Shown: positions 9,108 to 20,000 of the stretch, one piece after another
How positions within the stretch are numbered: the stretch's first letter is position 1
Layout of the letters: every line of letters starts with the position of its first letter
The notes under the pieces: model-generated
Told to the model about the DNA's origin: nothing
The model's database searches: none
What the model saw: only the letters and a program-made list of their open reading frames with translations
Made by a program: the position numbers and the translations under genes
NCBI GenBank assembly: GCA_902624095.1
Contig: CACNWB010000002.1
Location: 56,153 to 120,152, forward strand
Direction: 5' to 3'
Length of the DNA: 64,000 nucleotides
Source of the DNA: an uncultured PS1 clade bacterium
Lineage (GTDB): Bacteria > Pseudomonadota > Alphaproteobacteria > RS24

Positions 9108-12100
9108 ATGTCGTTTTATACAGCTTTGACAGGATTGAACGGTTCGCAGGCGGATATTTCAGCCACGTCGAACAATATCGCCAACGTCGGTACCACTGGT
9201 TTTAAACGAAGCCGCGCCGAGTTTGGTGATATTTTCGCAACCTCGCCGTTGCAAAACTCATCCTCATCGATTGGTTCGGGTACAATCCTAAAAGGCATCA
9301 AGCAGCAATTTACCCAAGGTAATATTGTGTCTTCGCTCAACGCACTTGACTTGGCTATTTCCGGACAGGGCTTTTTTGCGCTAAAGCCCTCGCTGACGTC
9401 AAACCAGACGGTCTATACACGAAACGGTTCACTAAACGTGAACAATGACCGGTACGTTGTTGATTCAGCTGGTCAATTCCTAAGCGTCTATCCAGTCAAC
9501 GACGACGGATCTGTTACTGCAAAGGACTTGTTGAGTGCTGTGCCTTTGCAACTACCTGTGACATCTGGTGACCCTCGCGCAACCAGTAATATTGAACTTG
9601 GTGTGAACGTTCCTGCCGCCGCAACCGTAGTGACTGAGCAACCTCAATTTACCGATGGATATGAGTTTAATCCCGATGACCCAACAACTTTTACGAATTC
9701 AACATCGATAACAATCTTTGATGACCTTGGTAATCCAACAATCGCAACAATCTATTTTATCAAGACCCAGAATGCTTCGGCGTCTGACCCTACTAACAAA
9801 TTTGATACGCGACTTGTCATAAATGACACCGTAATAGGCCCAGACCTCGTAAATGCTGTTGATGATAGTGGCCGGCAAATTTTTATAGATCGGTTCGGAA
9901 CGCAAACTATCTCTGTTCCAGACGACAACTACTTCTTGGAAGGAAAGGGATCGGCGCTATATAAGGCTGACTCACTTCAAACCAAAGTGAACTCGCAGCC
10001 TGCAAGCCTAAAGGGTGAACAGGCTGGATTTGATTTTGGTGAAGAGGGCGATAAGCTGGTTGAGATTGTTACCGACCCCATGCAATTTAACTCTACCAAA
10101 GAAGCGGGCAACGTCGAAGGTAATGTATTTTGGGGCAAAGATTTTCTGCTAGTAAATATTGATGATGGTGACCAGCCAGTCAGCATTGATATCCGACCAG
10201 GCAAATATAATGCTGTGCAGCTCGCGAACGAGGTAGAGCGGGCAATCAATGAAGCCTATGGCGATGATAAAAAAATCCAGATTGTGCAAAACGTGGACGA
10301 CACGCTCACTCTTGACCTAATCAAGCTAGATGCGGATGGCGTGTCCACTGGGTTGACCAACAAAATTTCCGTCGATCTACTCGTAGATAGTTTTGTGTCC
10401 CAGCAAATACCAGGTATGGATATAAATGGAGCATCCCCAGATTTTACCCTTGAGCAATTTTTGGCTCATTCGCAGGCTAGGCTTAATGAGGCCCTTAATA
10501 GCCACGTAATCGCCACAAATGCCGGAACAGGAGCTGAAACAAGCCAGAACTCAGAGGTTGGGGTGGGTAATAATTTATTTGCTCGGACTTCGGGCGCCGC
10601 TATGGACGGTATCCTGGATAAGACGCAGATTGTGGAATTCGAATATCGGAGCATGGATGCCACATCAACCGCCATTACCACGCAAGACAAATTTCTTGTG
10701 CACTCCTATTATGGTCGTCGTCCCGAATTAAGCGTTTACAATGAGCGTGTTCAGACTGCCGTCAACGCGAACGGTAATACCGTAGAGTATGATGCAGCCC
10801 AGAATACTCTTACTATTCAGCTGACCTCGGGCGGAGCAGCGAATTTTGTAAGTGGTGAAACAATTCGACTTGGTGGCGTCTTCGCTAATGCTTCAGGCGA
10901 AACATTACTGAATGGTAGAGAATTGACTATCTTTTCGGTGGATACAACCAACCATTTAATCAAGGTTGATACAACTGGGCTGTCTCTTCCAGATACCAAC
11001 TTTAACGAGACGAACAGTACAGTTTTCGCGCTAAGAGATAAAGCCTCAGATGTTGAAGCGTTTTTTGAAGGCGCAACAAACGTATATGAAGGATCTGACG
11101 TCAATTTTAATAGTAAAAAAATTATATTGCGAGAAAAAGGCGCGGCCAACTTGCATCCATACACAAACACCCAACTAGAGGACGCCAGCAGACAAATCAC
11201 TATAACGGAGACAGTCAACGGCGACTCCACAGCCATTACAACCAATGCCATGCCTGATAATGGAGGGGAAAGTCAGGTGGTGGGAGTAGGTGATACTATT
11301 CAAATAAGCTTCGGCCATAATGAAGCAAATTATACATTTAGAATCGCCGGAGCAGGAACAGTCAATGTGACAGTTGCAGGTCAAACAACGCAACCGTTTA
11401 CAACTGCGATTGATAATGCACTAGCTGCAATCAATGCTGACGCAAATTTAACAGCCACGAGAGTGGGTGAAAAAATCCAAATCGTCGTCGCAAATGCCAC
11501 TGCGACAATCTCAAATGTGCAATCAACAACAACAACAGAAAAAGGTATTTTTGAAGTTACAGGCGCTACATTATCTCTTACGGATTCTGGTGGTGCCGCC
11601 ATAGACGCACTTGAAAAGCTTGGGCTCGAAACCGTCACTAACACCGACGCGACTTCTACAAAAACTGTTTGGGTCGATGAACTGCAGCCTCCAATCAAGG
11701 TTGGTTACGACGAAATTAATCAGCGACTTACATTCAAAGTAGACAGAACCGTTTTAGGGACTGGTACAAATAGTAATTTTAACTCGTTTAAAGTTTCTGG
11801 AGCGTCAACTGCTGAACAGACTAATAACCTGGGTATTCCGGCTTCCGATGACGCGACGGAAACTTTAATAAGGGGTGGCGAAGTATTCTTTGGAGAGCCA
11901 TTTGTAGCAGACGGCGAAGAGATCCAGCTAAACGACAAACGGTATGGTGCTGATGTTCAATACAATAGTGATACAAAGACATTTACTTTCTCCAGCGGCT
12001 CTACCGGTGAAGCAATTGAAGCGAATGGTGCTATTGGTGTAACCGCGACACAAAAAAGTTCGAATATCCAAGTCGGGCGTTATTCCATAAGCGCCACGGA

Positions 12101-13244
12101 TGGATCAGTCATTAACAACGCTGTCGCTCTCGCCAGCCGCTCATTAGGACAGGGCGAAAACGCCCTAATGGGCGTCGGTTTAACGAAGACAGATGCGATT
12201 TTTGCAGCTGGCACAGGGTTGCAGGCTTTGCCGGCTATTTCGATTGGTGCTACCGCCAAAGAGCCTTTGACTGAAGTCTTTCGGCTTACAAATGTGGCCA
12301 ATGAAAATGTTTTCAATGTATCCGTGAATGGTATTAACGGTGTTATTGAAATTCCGACCGGCAATTATGTTGGATCCACGTTGGCGACAGCTCTTCAGGA
12401 GCGTATTAACCAAATCAGAGATCCTGAAACGGGCAATACAGTTGGAGGCGTGACGGTAAAATATGATGCTAATTCGAATAACTTTACCTTCACAACGGGA
12501 ACGCGAGGAGATGAATCAACTATCAAAGTTAAGGGAACCGCAAGATTAGGACTGGATGATGTTCCGCTTGGTGTGGGATCTGTTCCTCAAATTTTCAACT
12601 TAACCCAAGCTACCAACGCCCAAGGTGTTGCATTGTTTGTTAATGAAAATGGTCAAGTGGTGGAAAGTCCGCCGGCCAATCTGGTGGAAGGATATTTCCC
12701 TCTTTATATTGATGAGGGAGAGCTGACCTTCGATAAAAGTGGTCAATTAGTATCGCCAAAAAACCTGGTTCACTACGAAAAGCAGGAAGAAGGATTCTCG
12801 ATCGACCTAAATATTGATTTTTCGAAATCGACACAGTTCGCGCAGCCTTTCTCCGTGGTCTCGGTTGATCAGGACGGCTTTACTTCCGGGCGTCTTGACG
12901 GTCTGGAAATTGATGCTTCCGGTACAATCCGTGCCAATTACACCAATGGTCAGAACAATCCGTTAGGTAAAATCGTGGTTGCCAACTTCAACAACCAAAA
13001 TGGTTTGAAACAGATCGGTAACGCAACCTATGTGGAAACAGCTGTTTCTGGTGCGCCGCAGGTAGGTGAAGCGGGTTCTGAAGGTTTCGGCAATATTCTT
13101 TCGGGTTCGCTCGAACGCTCTAATGTGGATATCACCGAGGAGCTCGTGAATTTGATTACTGCCCAGCGTAACTTCCAGGCGTCTGCCAAGGCTATCGAAA
13201 CGACCACTTCGCTGACTCAGACAATAATTAATATCCGTATGTAG
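9108..13244 (+). CDS. flgE: Flagellar hook protein FlgE, unusually long (1378 aa)
   Basis: N-term MSFYTALTGLNGSQADISATSNNIANVGTTGFKRSRAEFGDIF; C-term LERSNVDITEELVNLITAQRNFQASAKAIETTTSLTQTIINIRM; large central insertion. Confidence 0.93.
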   Translation: MSFYTALTGLNGSQADISATSNNIANVGTTGFKRSRAEFGDIFATSPLQNSSSSIGSGTILKGIKQQFTQGNIVSSLNALDLAISGQGFFALKPSLTSNQTVYTRNGSLNVNNDRYVVDSAGQFLSVYPVNDDGSVTAKDLLSAVPLQLPVTSGDPRATSNIELGVNVPAAATVVTEQPQFTDGYEFNPDDPTTFTNSTSITIFDDLGNPTIATIYFIKTQNASASDPTNKFDTRLVINDTVIGPDLVNAVDDSGRQIFIDRFGTQTISVPDDNYFLEGKGSALYKADSLQTKVNSQPASLKGEQAGFDFGEEGDKLVEIVTDPMQFNSTKEAGNVEGNVFWGKDFLLVNIDDGDQPVSIDIRPGKYNAVQLANEVERAINEAYGDDKKIQIVQNVDDTLTLDLIKLDADGVSTGLTNKISVDLLVDSFVSQQIPGMDINGASPDFTLEQFLAHSQARLNEALNSHVIATNAGTGAETSQNSEVGVGNNLFARTSGAAMDGILDKTQIVEFEYRSMDATSTAITTQDKFLVHSYYGRRPELSVYNERVQTAVNANGNTVEYDAAQNTLTIQLTSGGAANFVSGETIRLGGVFANASGETLLNGRELTIFSVDTTNHLIKVDTTGLSLPDTNFNETNSTVFALRDKASDVEAFFEGATNVYEGSDVNFNSKKIILREKGAANLHPYTNTQLEDASRQITITETVNGDSTAITTNAMPDNGGESQVVGVGDTIQISFGHNEANYTFRIAGAGTVNVTVAGQTTQPFTTAIDNALAAINADANLTATRVGEKIQIVVANATATISNVQSTTTTEKGIFEVTGATLSLTDSGGAAIDALEKLGLETVTNTDATSTKTVWVDELQPPIKVGYDEINQRLTFKVDRTVLGTGTNSNFNSFKVSGASTAEQTNNLGIPASDDATETLIRGGEVFFGEPFVADGEEIQLNDKRYGADVQYNSDTKTFTFSSGSTGEAIEANGAIGVTATQKSSNIQVGRYSISATDGSVINNAVALASRSLGQGENALMGVGLTKTDAIFAAGTGLQALPAISIGATAKEPLTEVFRLTNVANENVFNVSVNGINGVIEIPTGNYVGSTLATALQERINQIRDPETGNTVGGVTVKYDANSNNFTFTTGTRGDESTIKVKGTARLGLDDVPLGVGSVPQIFNLTQATNAQGVALFVNENGQVVESPPANLVEGYFPLYIDEGELTFDKSGQLVSPKNLVHYEKQEEGFSIDLNIDFSKSTQFAQPFSVVSVDQDGFTSGRLDGLEIDASGTIRANYTNGQNNPLGKIVVANFNNQNGLKQIGNATYVETAVSGAPQVGEAGSEGFGNILSGSLERSNVDITEELVNLITAQRNFQASAKAIETTTSLTQTIINIRM

Positions 13245-13270
13245 AATTTTATTTTTAGAATTGAAAAACA

Positions 13271-14026
13271 ATGGATAAACTCATCCACACTGCTTTGACG
13301 AGTATGCGCCTTTCAAATCATGGCGATACACTGCAATCTAGCAATTTGGCAAATGCTTCTGTGCCTGGATTTCGCCGGGATCTTCAAGCGGCCCAAGAGG
13401 TTCGGCTTTTGGCCGGTGAAGATCATCTCCGAAGCCGTGCCTTTACTATTCGAGATACGAAAAATGTATTTTCAGAAGAGCAGGGTGAAATTAGGTTTAC
13501 TGGCCTGACTACGGATGTTGCGATTAATGGTCAAGGCTACTTTATTATCCAAGATGGAGAGAGAGCTCCTCATCTATCTCGTCGGGGTGATTTGCGCATT
13601 AATGCTGAAAATCAGTTGTCAGATGGCGTCGGCGCTCTGATGCTAGACAATAATTTGCAGCCAATAGTGCTGCCACCGTTCCAGGATATATCTATTGGCG
13701 AGGATGGGCGAATAACCATCACTCCAATTGGCGCTGAGCCCGGAGATACCATCGTGGTGGGCTTTCTAGGAACTACCTTGGCCCAAGACGTCCCTCTTGA
13801 AAAATCGCTAGATGGAGCCATTCGACAGCCAGACGGAACAATTCCGCCTGCTGATCAGCAGGCGCAGATTCTTAGTGGCTCACTTGAAACTAGCAACGTC
13901 AATTCAGTCGAAGAGCTTGTTGAAAACATCAGGCGTCAACGCGAATATGAATTGAATGTTAAGCTAATTTCCATAGCACGAGATTTAGACGAAGCTGGAG
14001 CTTCGTTAATGCGTATGCCGAACTAA
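13271..14026 (+). CDS. flgF: Flagellar proximal rod protein FlgF
   Basis: Rod-protein N-term (LRLSNHGDTLQSSNLANASVPGFRRDL), C-term ETSNVNSVEELVENIRRQREYELNVK. Confidence 0.88.
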   Translation: MDKLIHTALTSMRLSNHGDTLQSSNLANASVPGFRRDLQAAQEVRLLAGEDHLRSRAFTIRDTKNVFSEEQGEIRFTGLTTDVAINGQGYFIIQDGERAPHLSRRGDLRINAENQLSDGVGALMLDNNLQPIVLPPFQDISIGEDGRITITPIGAEPGDTIVVGFLGTTLAQDVPLEKSLDGAIRQPDGTIPPADQQAQILSGSLETSNVNSVEELVENIRRQREYELNVKLISIARDLDEAGASLMRMPN

Positions 14027-14040
14027 GTGAAAGAAGTGTT

Positions 14041-14055
14041 TGGCACGTCGATTGC
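14041..14055 (+). promoter_or_regulatory. sigma54 promoter (TGGCACGTCGATTGC) for flgGHIJKL
   Basis: TGGCACG-N4-TTGC; 37 nt upstream of flgG ATG. Confidence 0.85.
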
Positions 14056-14091
14056 TTATACAGACATAGAGTTCTTATTTAGGAGTTTGAA

Positions 14092-14880
14092 ATGTCTGTA
14101 AACGCAATGCACGTAGCAAAAAGTGGCCTCAATGCTCAGCAAGTGCGCATGCAAGTAATTGCTAACAATTTATCAAATGTGAATACAGCTGGTTTTAAAC
14201 GTGACCGAGCAAATTTCGAGTCTCTGTTGTATCAAGTCCGGCGACTGAGTGGCGATCAAACTTCTGAAGACACCGAATTGTCTTCATCTTATGCCGTCGG
14301 TACTGGTGTTCGCATTGTTAATACGGAAAAAATGCACTCTCAGGGCAGTCTTATGATGACTGAAAATGCTCTTGACCTAGCAATTGAAGGTTCAGGCTTT
14401 TTCCAAGTTCTATTGCCCGACGGACGCATCGCTTATACCAGGAACGGCTCGTTCACAAGAAGCAATGAAGGTATTTTGACTACGGCAAGCGGTTATGTTG
14501 TGCAGCCAGAGATCCAAATTCCTGAGGGAGCTACCAATATTAATGTTTCGGGCAATGGTGTTGTAAGTGTAACTGTGGCTGGAAACGCTGCAGCCGAAGA
14601 GGTGGGTCAGCTCACACTAGCTGATTTTGCCAATCGTCGTGGTTTGCAGCCAATAGGTGAAAATTTTTTAACGGAGACAGAAGCTAGCGGTGAGGCTTTG
14701 ATTTCCAACCCGCAAGAAGAAGGGGTAGGAAAACTTGTTCAAGGGGCACTAGAGGCGTCCAATGTGAATGTTGTTCAGGAGCTGGTCGAAATGATTGAAA
14801 CCCAGCGTGCCTATGAAGTGAGCTCGAAGGCTATCACCTCTGTAGACGAGATGTTGCGCTTTATTGCCAATAATCTTTAG
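14092..14880 (+). CDS. flgG: Flagellar distal rod protein FlgG
   Basis: MHVAKSGLNAQQVRMQVIANNLSNVNTAGFKRDRANFE; C-term ASNVNVVQELVEMIETQRAYEVSSKAITSVDEML. Confidence 0.95.
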   Translation: MSVNAMHVAKSGLNAQQVRMQVIANNLSNVNTAGFKRDRANFESLLYQVRRLSGDQTSEDTELSSSYAVGTGVRIVNTEKMHSQGSLMMTENALDLAIEGSGFFQVLLPDGRIAYTRNGSFTRSNEGILTTASGYVVQPEIQIPEGATNINVSGNGVVSVTVAGNAAAEEVGQLTLADFANRRGLQPIGENFLTETEASGEALISNPQEEGVGKLVQGALEASNVNVVQELVEMIETQRAYEVSSKAITSVDEMLRFIANNL

Positions 14881-14902
14881 TCAATTTTTGAGGGTTACTG
14901 AA

Positions 14903-15577
14903 ATGGTTATCTCGCTTCGTGCTGTATCGCTTCCCATCATTCTTGCTGTGTCTTTGTCGGCTTGTTCAACCTATGTTGAAAATAGGACCTCGGAAAGCTT
15001 TGTGCCGCGCTATGATGAGATTATGCCGGCTCAGGCTGCACCGCGTGCTAACGGTTCAATCTATAAAGCAAGCGCAAAAACTGGTCTTTTTACTACTGAT
15101 CAGCGCGCAAGATCGATAGGTGACATTCTCACAGTAGTGTTCGCCGAGGGCTATGCCGCTCAGAAAGCACAGAGTATGTCGGCAAATAAGTCAAACGCGA
15201 TGAATGTGACTGCTATGCCATTTGATTCCAACTCGCTGGGGCCGAAACTTGGGGCCGGGGCAACGTCGGCTTTTGCTGGAGATGGTGCGGCTACACAATC
15301 GAACTCCTTTACAGGGATGCTTTCAGTCAGCGTTATCCGTGTTTTTGAAAATGGCAATTTGGAAGTGGCGGGACAAAAACGTCTAACGCTTAACAATGGT
15401 AATGAATATGTGCGGGCACGCGGCATCATTCGGCCGGAAGATATCTCCGCAGGCAATCTTATCTCGTCGACGAAATTGGCGGATGCCGAAATCACTTATA
15501 CAGGTGCAGGCGACGTTGCCGATACTGGTCGCACCGGATGGGCGAGCAAATTAATCATGATGGCATTGCCATTTTAG
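14903..15577 (+). CDS. flgH: Flagellar L-ring protein FlgH
   Basis: Lipobox (AVSLSACST); FlgH core [30 protein letters not shown]-term [16 protein letters not shown]. Confidence 0.93.
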   Translation: MVISLRAVSLPIILAVSLSACSTYVENRTSESFVPRYDEIMPAQAAPRANGSIYKASAKTGLFTTDQRARSIGDILTVVFAEGYAAQKAQSMSANKSNAMNVTAMPFDSNSLGPKLGAGATSAFAGDGAATQSNSFTGMLSVSVIRVFENGNLEVAGQKRLTLNNGNEYVRARGIIRPEDISAGNLISSTKLADAEITYTGAGDVADTGRTGWASKLIMMALPF

Positions 15578-15587
15578 GGAGTGTTTT

Positions 15588-16730
15588 ATGCCCCAAGGAT
15601 CAAAATTTATTGGCATGATTGCCCTTGTCCTCGCCGCTGTAATTGGTGTTAGCGAAACGGCACGTGCTGATAGGCTTAAAGACCTAGCTAGTGTTGCGGG
15701 GGTCCGAGCGAACCAGCTTGTGGGCTATGGCATTGTGGTTGGTTTAAGCGGAACGGGCGATGGAAACACTCAGCTTACGCTGCAAACTATTCAGTCAATG
15801 GTTGCCCAGTTTGGTCAGTCGACTGATCTGGCAGGCATTAAGGGCAAAAATGCTGCTGCCGTTATGGTCACGGGTGACCTGCCGCCTTTTATGAAGCCTG
15901 GGCAGACAATGGATGTCACGGTTTCCACTCTTGGTGAGGCGAAATCTCTCCGAGGTGGAACTTTGCTTATGACGCCTTTACTGGGAGCCGACGGGCAGAC
16001 TTATGCAATTGCACAAGGAAACTTGTTAGTGGGTGGCTTGGGTGTTGAAGGAGGCGACGGCTCGAGTGTTATCGTCAATGTCCCTACTGTCGGACGTATT
16101 CCCCGAGGTGCAAGCGTAGAGCGAATGGTAGATACGTCGTTCTTAAACAACCCATATTTGGTTCTAAACCTGAACCAGGGCGATTTCAGCACAGCCTATC
16201 GCGTGTCTGAAGCTATAAATGCATTTTTGGATGACACCAGCATCGCCACCCCCATTGATGGAACGTCGGTGCGGGTGAAAGCACCTGAAGAGCCCGCACA
16301 AAAAGTTGCTTTTATGAGCCTTATTGAAAATATTGAAGTTGATCCGGCTAGGCCTTCGGCAAAGGTGGTCGTTAATTCTCGCACGGGCACTATCGTGATC
16401 GGTGGCGATGTCCGTGTCACTCCTGCAGCTGTCTCGCATGGATCTCTGACAGTGCGCATTGATGAAGACAAAAAAGTTACGCCTACAACGACCGCCGTCG
16501 TTAACGAAAATCAGGCAGTTGTGGCGCCCGGTGCGCCAGTTGTTGAAGACGATACCGACATTATGATCGATCAACCCGATGCTCAAGCATTTGTGTTTGA
16601 TCCAGGTGTGGATCTTTCCAGCATCGTCGACACAATGAATGGAGTTGGCGCAACTCCTGCAGATTTAGTGGCCATTTTGGAGGCACTGAGACAGGCTGGC
16701 GCGCTGCGCGCGGAGCTGGTTGTCATATAG
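15588..16730 (+). CDS. flgI: Flagellar P-ring protein FlgI
   Basis: [50 protein letters not shown]-term [22 protein letters not shown]. Confidence 0.96.
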   Translation: MPQGSKFIGMIALVLAAVIGVSETARADRLKDLASVAGVRANQLVGYGIVVGLSGTGDGNTQLTLQTIQSMVAQFGQSTDLAGIKGKNAAAVMVTGDLPPFMKPGQTMDVTVSTLGEAKSLRGGTLLMTPLLGADGQTYAIAQGNLLVGGLGVEGGDGSSVIVNVPTVGRIPRGASVERMVDTSFLNNPYLVLNLNQGDFSTAYRVSEAINAFLDDTSIATPIDGTSVRVKAPEEPAQKVAFMSLIENIEVDPARPSAKVVVNSRTGTIVIGGDVRVTPAAVSHGSLTVRIDEDKKVTPTTTAVVNENQAVVAPGAPVVEDDTDIMIDQPDAQAFVFDPGVDLSSIVDTMNGVGATPADLVAILEALRQAGALRAELVVI

Positions 16731-16740
16731 AGAGCCGTCG

Positions 16741-17070
16741 ATGAATCCAATCAGCAAAAATATAGGACTGCCGCTCAATCAGTTTTTCGATGTGGCTGAA
16801 CCCGGAGGCCGAGGGCTTGATGAGGGGGATCTAGATGAGCTGCGTCGTGCAGCTGATTCATTTGAAGCAATTTTCGTGGCACAATTTATAAAAACAGCCC
16901 GAGCCTCGAAACTTGCCAATGATGTGTTTGGCAATCAGGCGTCTGAAACATACCAGTCCATGCTGGATGACCAATATGCAAGAAAATTAGCATCCTCAGC
17001 TAATCTTGGAATTGCCGAAGCCCTTGTAACCCAGCTTAGCGGATCATTAGCAAAATCTGGAGTACGGTAG
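16741..17070 (+). CDS. flgJ: Rod-binding protein FlgJ, rod-binding domain only (no muramidase domain)
   Basis: ADSFEAIFVAQFIKTARASKLANDVFGNQASETYQSMLDDQYARKLA; 109 aa. Confidence 0.85.
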   Translation: MNPISKNIGLPLNQFFDVAEPGGRGLDEGDLDELRRAADSFEAIFVAQFIKTARASKLANDVFGNQASETYQSMLDDQYARKLASSANLGIAEALVTQLSGSLAKSGVR

Positions 17071-20000
17071 ATGGCAAGTCTGTTTGATATCGCTAATAGT
17101 GGGCTACAATCCTACAGAAAAGCTCTTTCGGTTACTGGGCAAAATATCGGTAACATTAACACTGAGGGATTTAAGCGTCGCGAAGCAAACCTCGAGGAGG
17201 TAACGTCTGGCACAGGCGGGGTTCAGAGCTCCGGAAGTCAGGTAGGTTTGGGCGTCCGAGTTGAATCTATTAGGCGTTCATTCGATACTTATCTCCAAAC
17301 AAGAGTCCGGACATCACTTGCTCAATTTGAAAATACGGACACTTTTGTTGGAAGTCTTAAAGAAATAGAAAATATGCTTCTGCCCGGAGACGCAGGACTA
17401 GGCAATTTTTTGGGTAATTTTTTTGCTTCTCTGCAAGCTGTTGCCTCTTCTCCGGCGGATAATGCGCCGCGTGTTGTTGCGACGGAAGACGGCAAGGCGC
17501 TCGCAAATGCCTTCCGGCAAACCCATCAAATGCTAACCGATGTTAAAACAGGGATTCTGCAAGAGGCTAAGCAGGAAGCGGCCTTATTGAATGAATTGTC
17601 TATTCAAGCTGCTAAAAACAACGCTCAAATACTTTCCACTGGACAGGGTTCGTCCAGTAATTTTTTGCTCGATACAAGAGATAGAGTTATCGACGAAATA
17701 AGTCGTCTTGCTGAAATTACAGCGGATTTAGGTTCGCGTGGGGAAGCACTAGTGCGGCTTGGCCCCAGTGGTGTCGGTCTTGAATTGGTTTCCGAGAGCA
17801 ACTCAAAATCCCTAGAAGTTTTCAGCGATGATCGCACGTTGGGTTTTTCAATAGATGGCACGCCGACAAGTCAGATTGTAAATGGCAAACTTAAGGGACT
17901 GCAGGTCGGTTATGCTTTGGCAGCAGAAATAATTTCCGAATTGGACCAATTGGCTTTTAATTTCGTGAAAGCGGTAAATGCTCAACACAGAGAGGGCATA
18001 GATATTGACGGAGCTGAAGGTATCGATATGTTCGGTTCAGCAGGCTTTGAAGTTAGCAAAGGCAGAACAAACACTGGCGTGTATTCAGTTGAAACAACTG
18101 TCACAGACATAAACCTTGCCCAGTCTGCAGATATCAGCTTTTCATTTTCCAAGGAACAAAACTCTTGGATTGCAAGAGATGCTTCATCGAACCAAATTGG
18201 AAGTGGCCGAGACATTATTCTGTTACCCGGATTGCAGGTTCAGGTAATCGGCAGCCCTGATAATAATGATGATTTTTTGCTCAGTCCGGCGTCTAATTAC
18301 GCCAAAAACCTAAGCTTTCTTCTAACTAGCGGCGATCAGATTGCAGCGGCAGCCAAAAATTTAGTTTCTTCCGATGTGGCTAACACGGGAGATGCCTCAA
18401 TTCAAGCAACAAGGCTCCTGACAAATTCCCCCTCCGATATGCCGAGTATATCAGAAGTTATGCGGAATTCGGCGTCTGTAGTAACGGGAACAACTTTCTT
18501 GAGAGACGGGAGCGTTTTTTCAGTTCCTTCCAATGTCGACAATATTTCCCTGACAAGTTTTGATTCGCAAGAACAACTGCAGTTCTCTCTTTCAAACGCC
18601 GAATTACAATCGGCATCCCAGTTGAGCTTTTCAATTGTTCAGCCAAATGGCACAACTGTAGATCACCAGTTTGACATAAGATATGCTAGCGTGTTTCCAG
18701 GATCTGCCGGACGGTGGACAGATGCTAGTGAAATTGGAAAATACCTAAACCTTGGCACTCTAAAAAATGCTAGCAATCAAAGTCTCAAGGATTTGGGCAT
18801 TTTTGTTGCTGCATCAGGCGCCCAAATAACAATGGCGTTGTCAGCCGGTCAGTTTTCTTCCGCCACTAATAAGGAAGGGAAAATTAGTTCTGGTTCTGCT
18901 AATGTTCTGGGCACAAAGAAATCTGCGAGCTCAAGCTCCAATATTCAGATTTTCACTCGCGAAGGGCGCCATATTGCGGGCACGACACTCTCCGGATCGG
19001 AGATTGCCTCCTTGTTGGTGAAGGAAAATGGATTTTCTTCCGCGGCTCGATACCGGGCGGACTACCTGAATTCGGCAACACACTCCTATCGTGGTATAAA
19101 ACTGGATCGTTCGATTTCTGGCGGTGAGAAACGGATAGTGTTTGGCAGTAATGGTACTGCGGCAAGCGCTACGGGAGCAGTTGGTTCTGTGCCCGCGAGT
19201 TCGGCGGCCGCTCATACTTTAACACTTAATACGGTAAGTCATTCCACGGATCTGAGCATTTCAACGGGCAGCTCAGCAGAACTGGTAGCTTCACAAATAA
19301 ACGCTATTGCCAAAGATAATGGAGTGATGGCCCACGCCTCGACGAGGGTAGAGTTCTTTGCCCCCAGCACCTCTGGCACCGCAACTTTTTCAATAGAGTC
19401 TGTGAACCAAAAACCGGTTAACGTTTCAGCGCAAATTTCGAACACTGATCTGACTGATTTTGCTCAAAAAATTAATGAATTGTCTGGTCAAACAGGCGTT
19501 AAAGCCTCGCTTTCTGCCGACCGTCTGCGTGTGGTGCTTGAGAGTGAGACTGGCAAAGATATCATTCTTTCTGGTTTTTCATTCGCGGGAACTATGAGCA
19601 GCCGGGTTGTGGACCAAAGGACTAAAAGTTTAACTTCGACCATTACACTAGGGCAAGGCAACAACGACAGCGCCCGTTATTCAGGCGCAATTGAATTATT
19701 GTCTCAGGGTGCCTTTTCAATAACTAAAACAGGAAGCGCAACTGTAAATGCAAGCAATTCTGAACTTGCGTCCGGGCTGATTAAAGAAACGCTGTCTCAA
19801 ACTGGAGAAAAATCGGCTCTATTTTTTGATGCGGACCAAGCTGGAGCAGGAAATCAAGCTGGCGCTTCGGGCTTCAAGGCTTCTGTAGCATCGGGCCAAT
19901 TTAATGTCTCGCTTCCAAGTACCGGATCGGGTCAGGCTTTTGCGGCTTCGGTTGCCCTCAAAAATTTGTCAGAAGTTTCGCCAAGTAGTATCGCGTCTGA

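Noticed and set aside
16741-17070. FlgJ missing its muramidase domain as a truncation
   Set aside because: Single-domain FlgJ is common in alphaproteobacteria; not evidence of decay.
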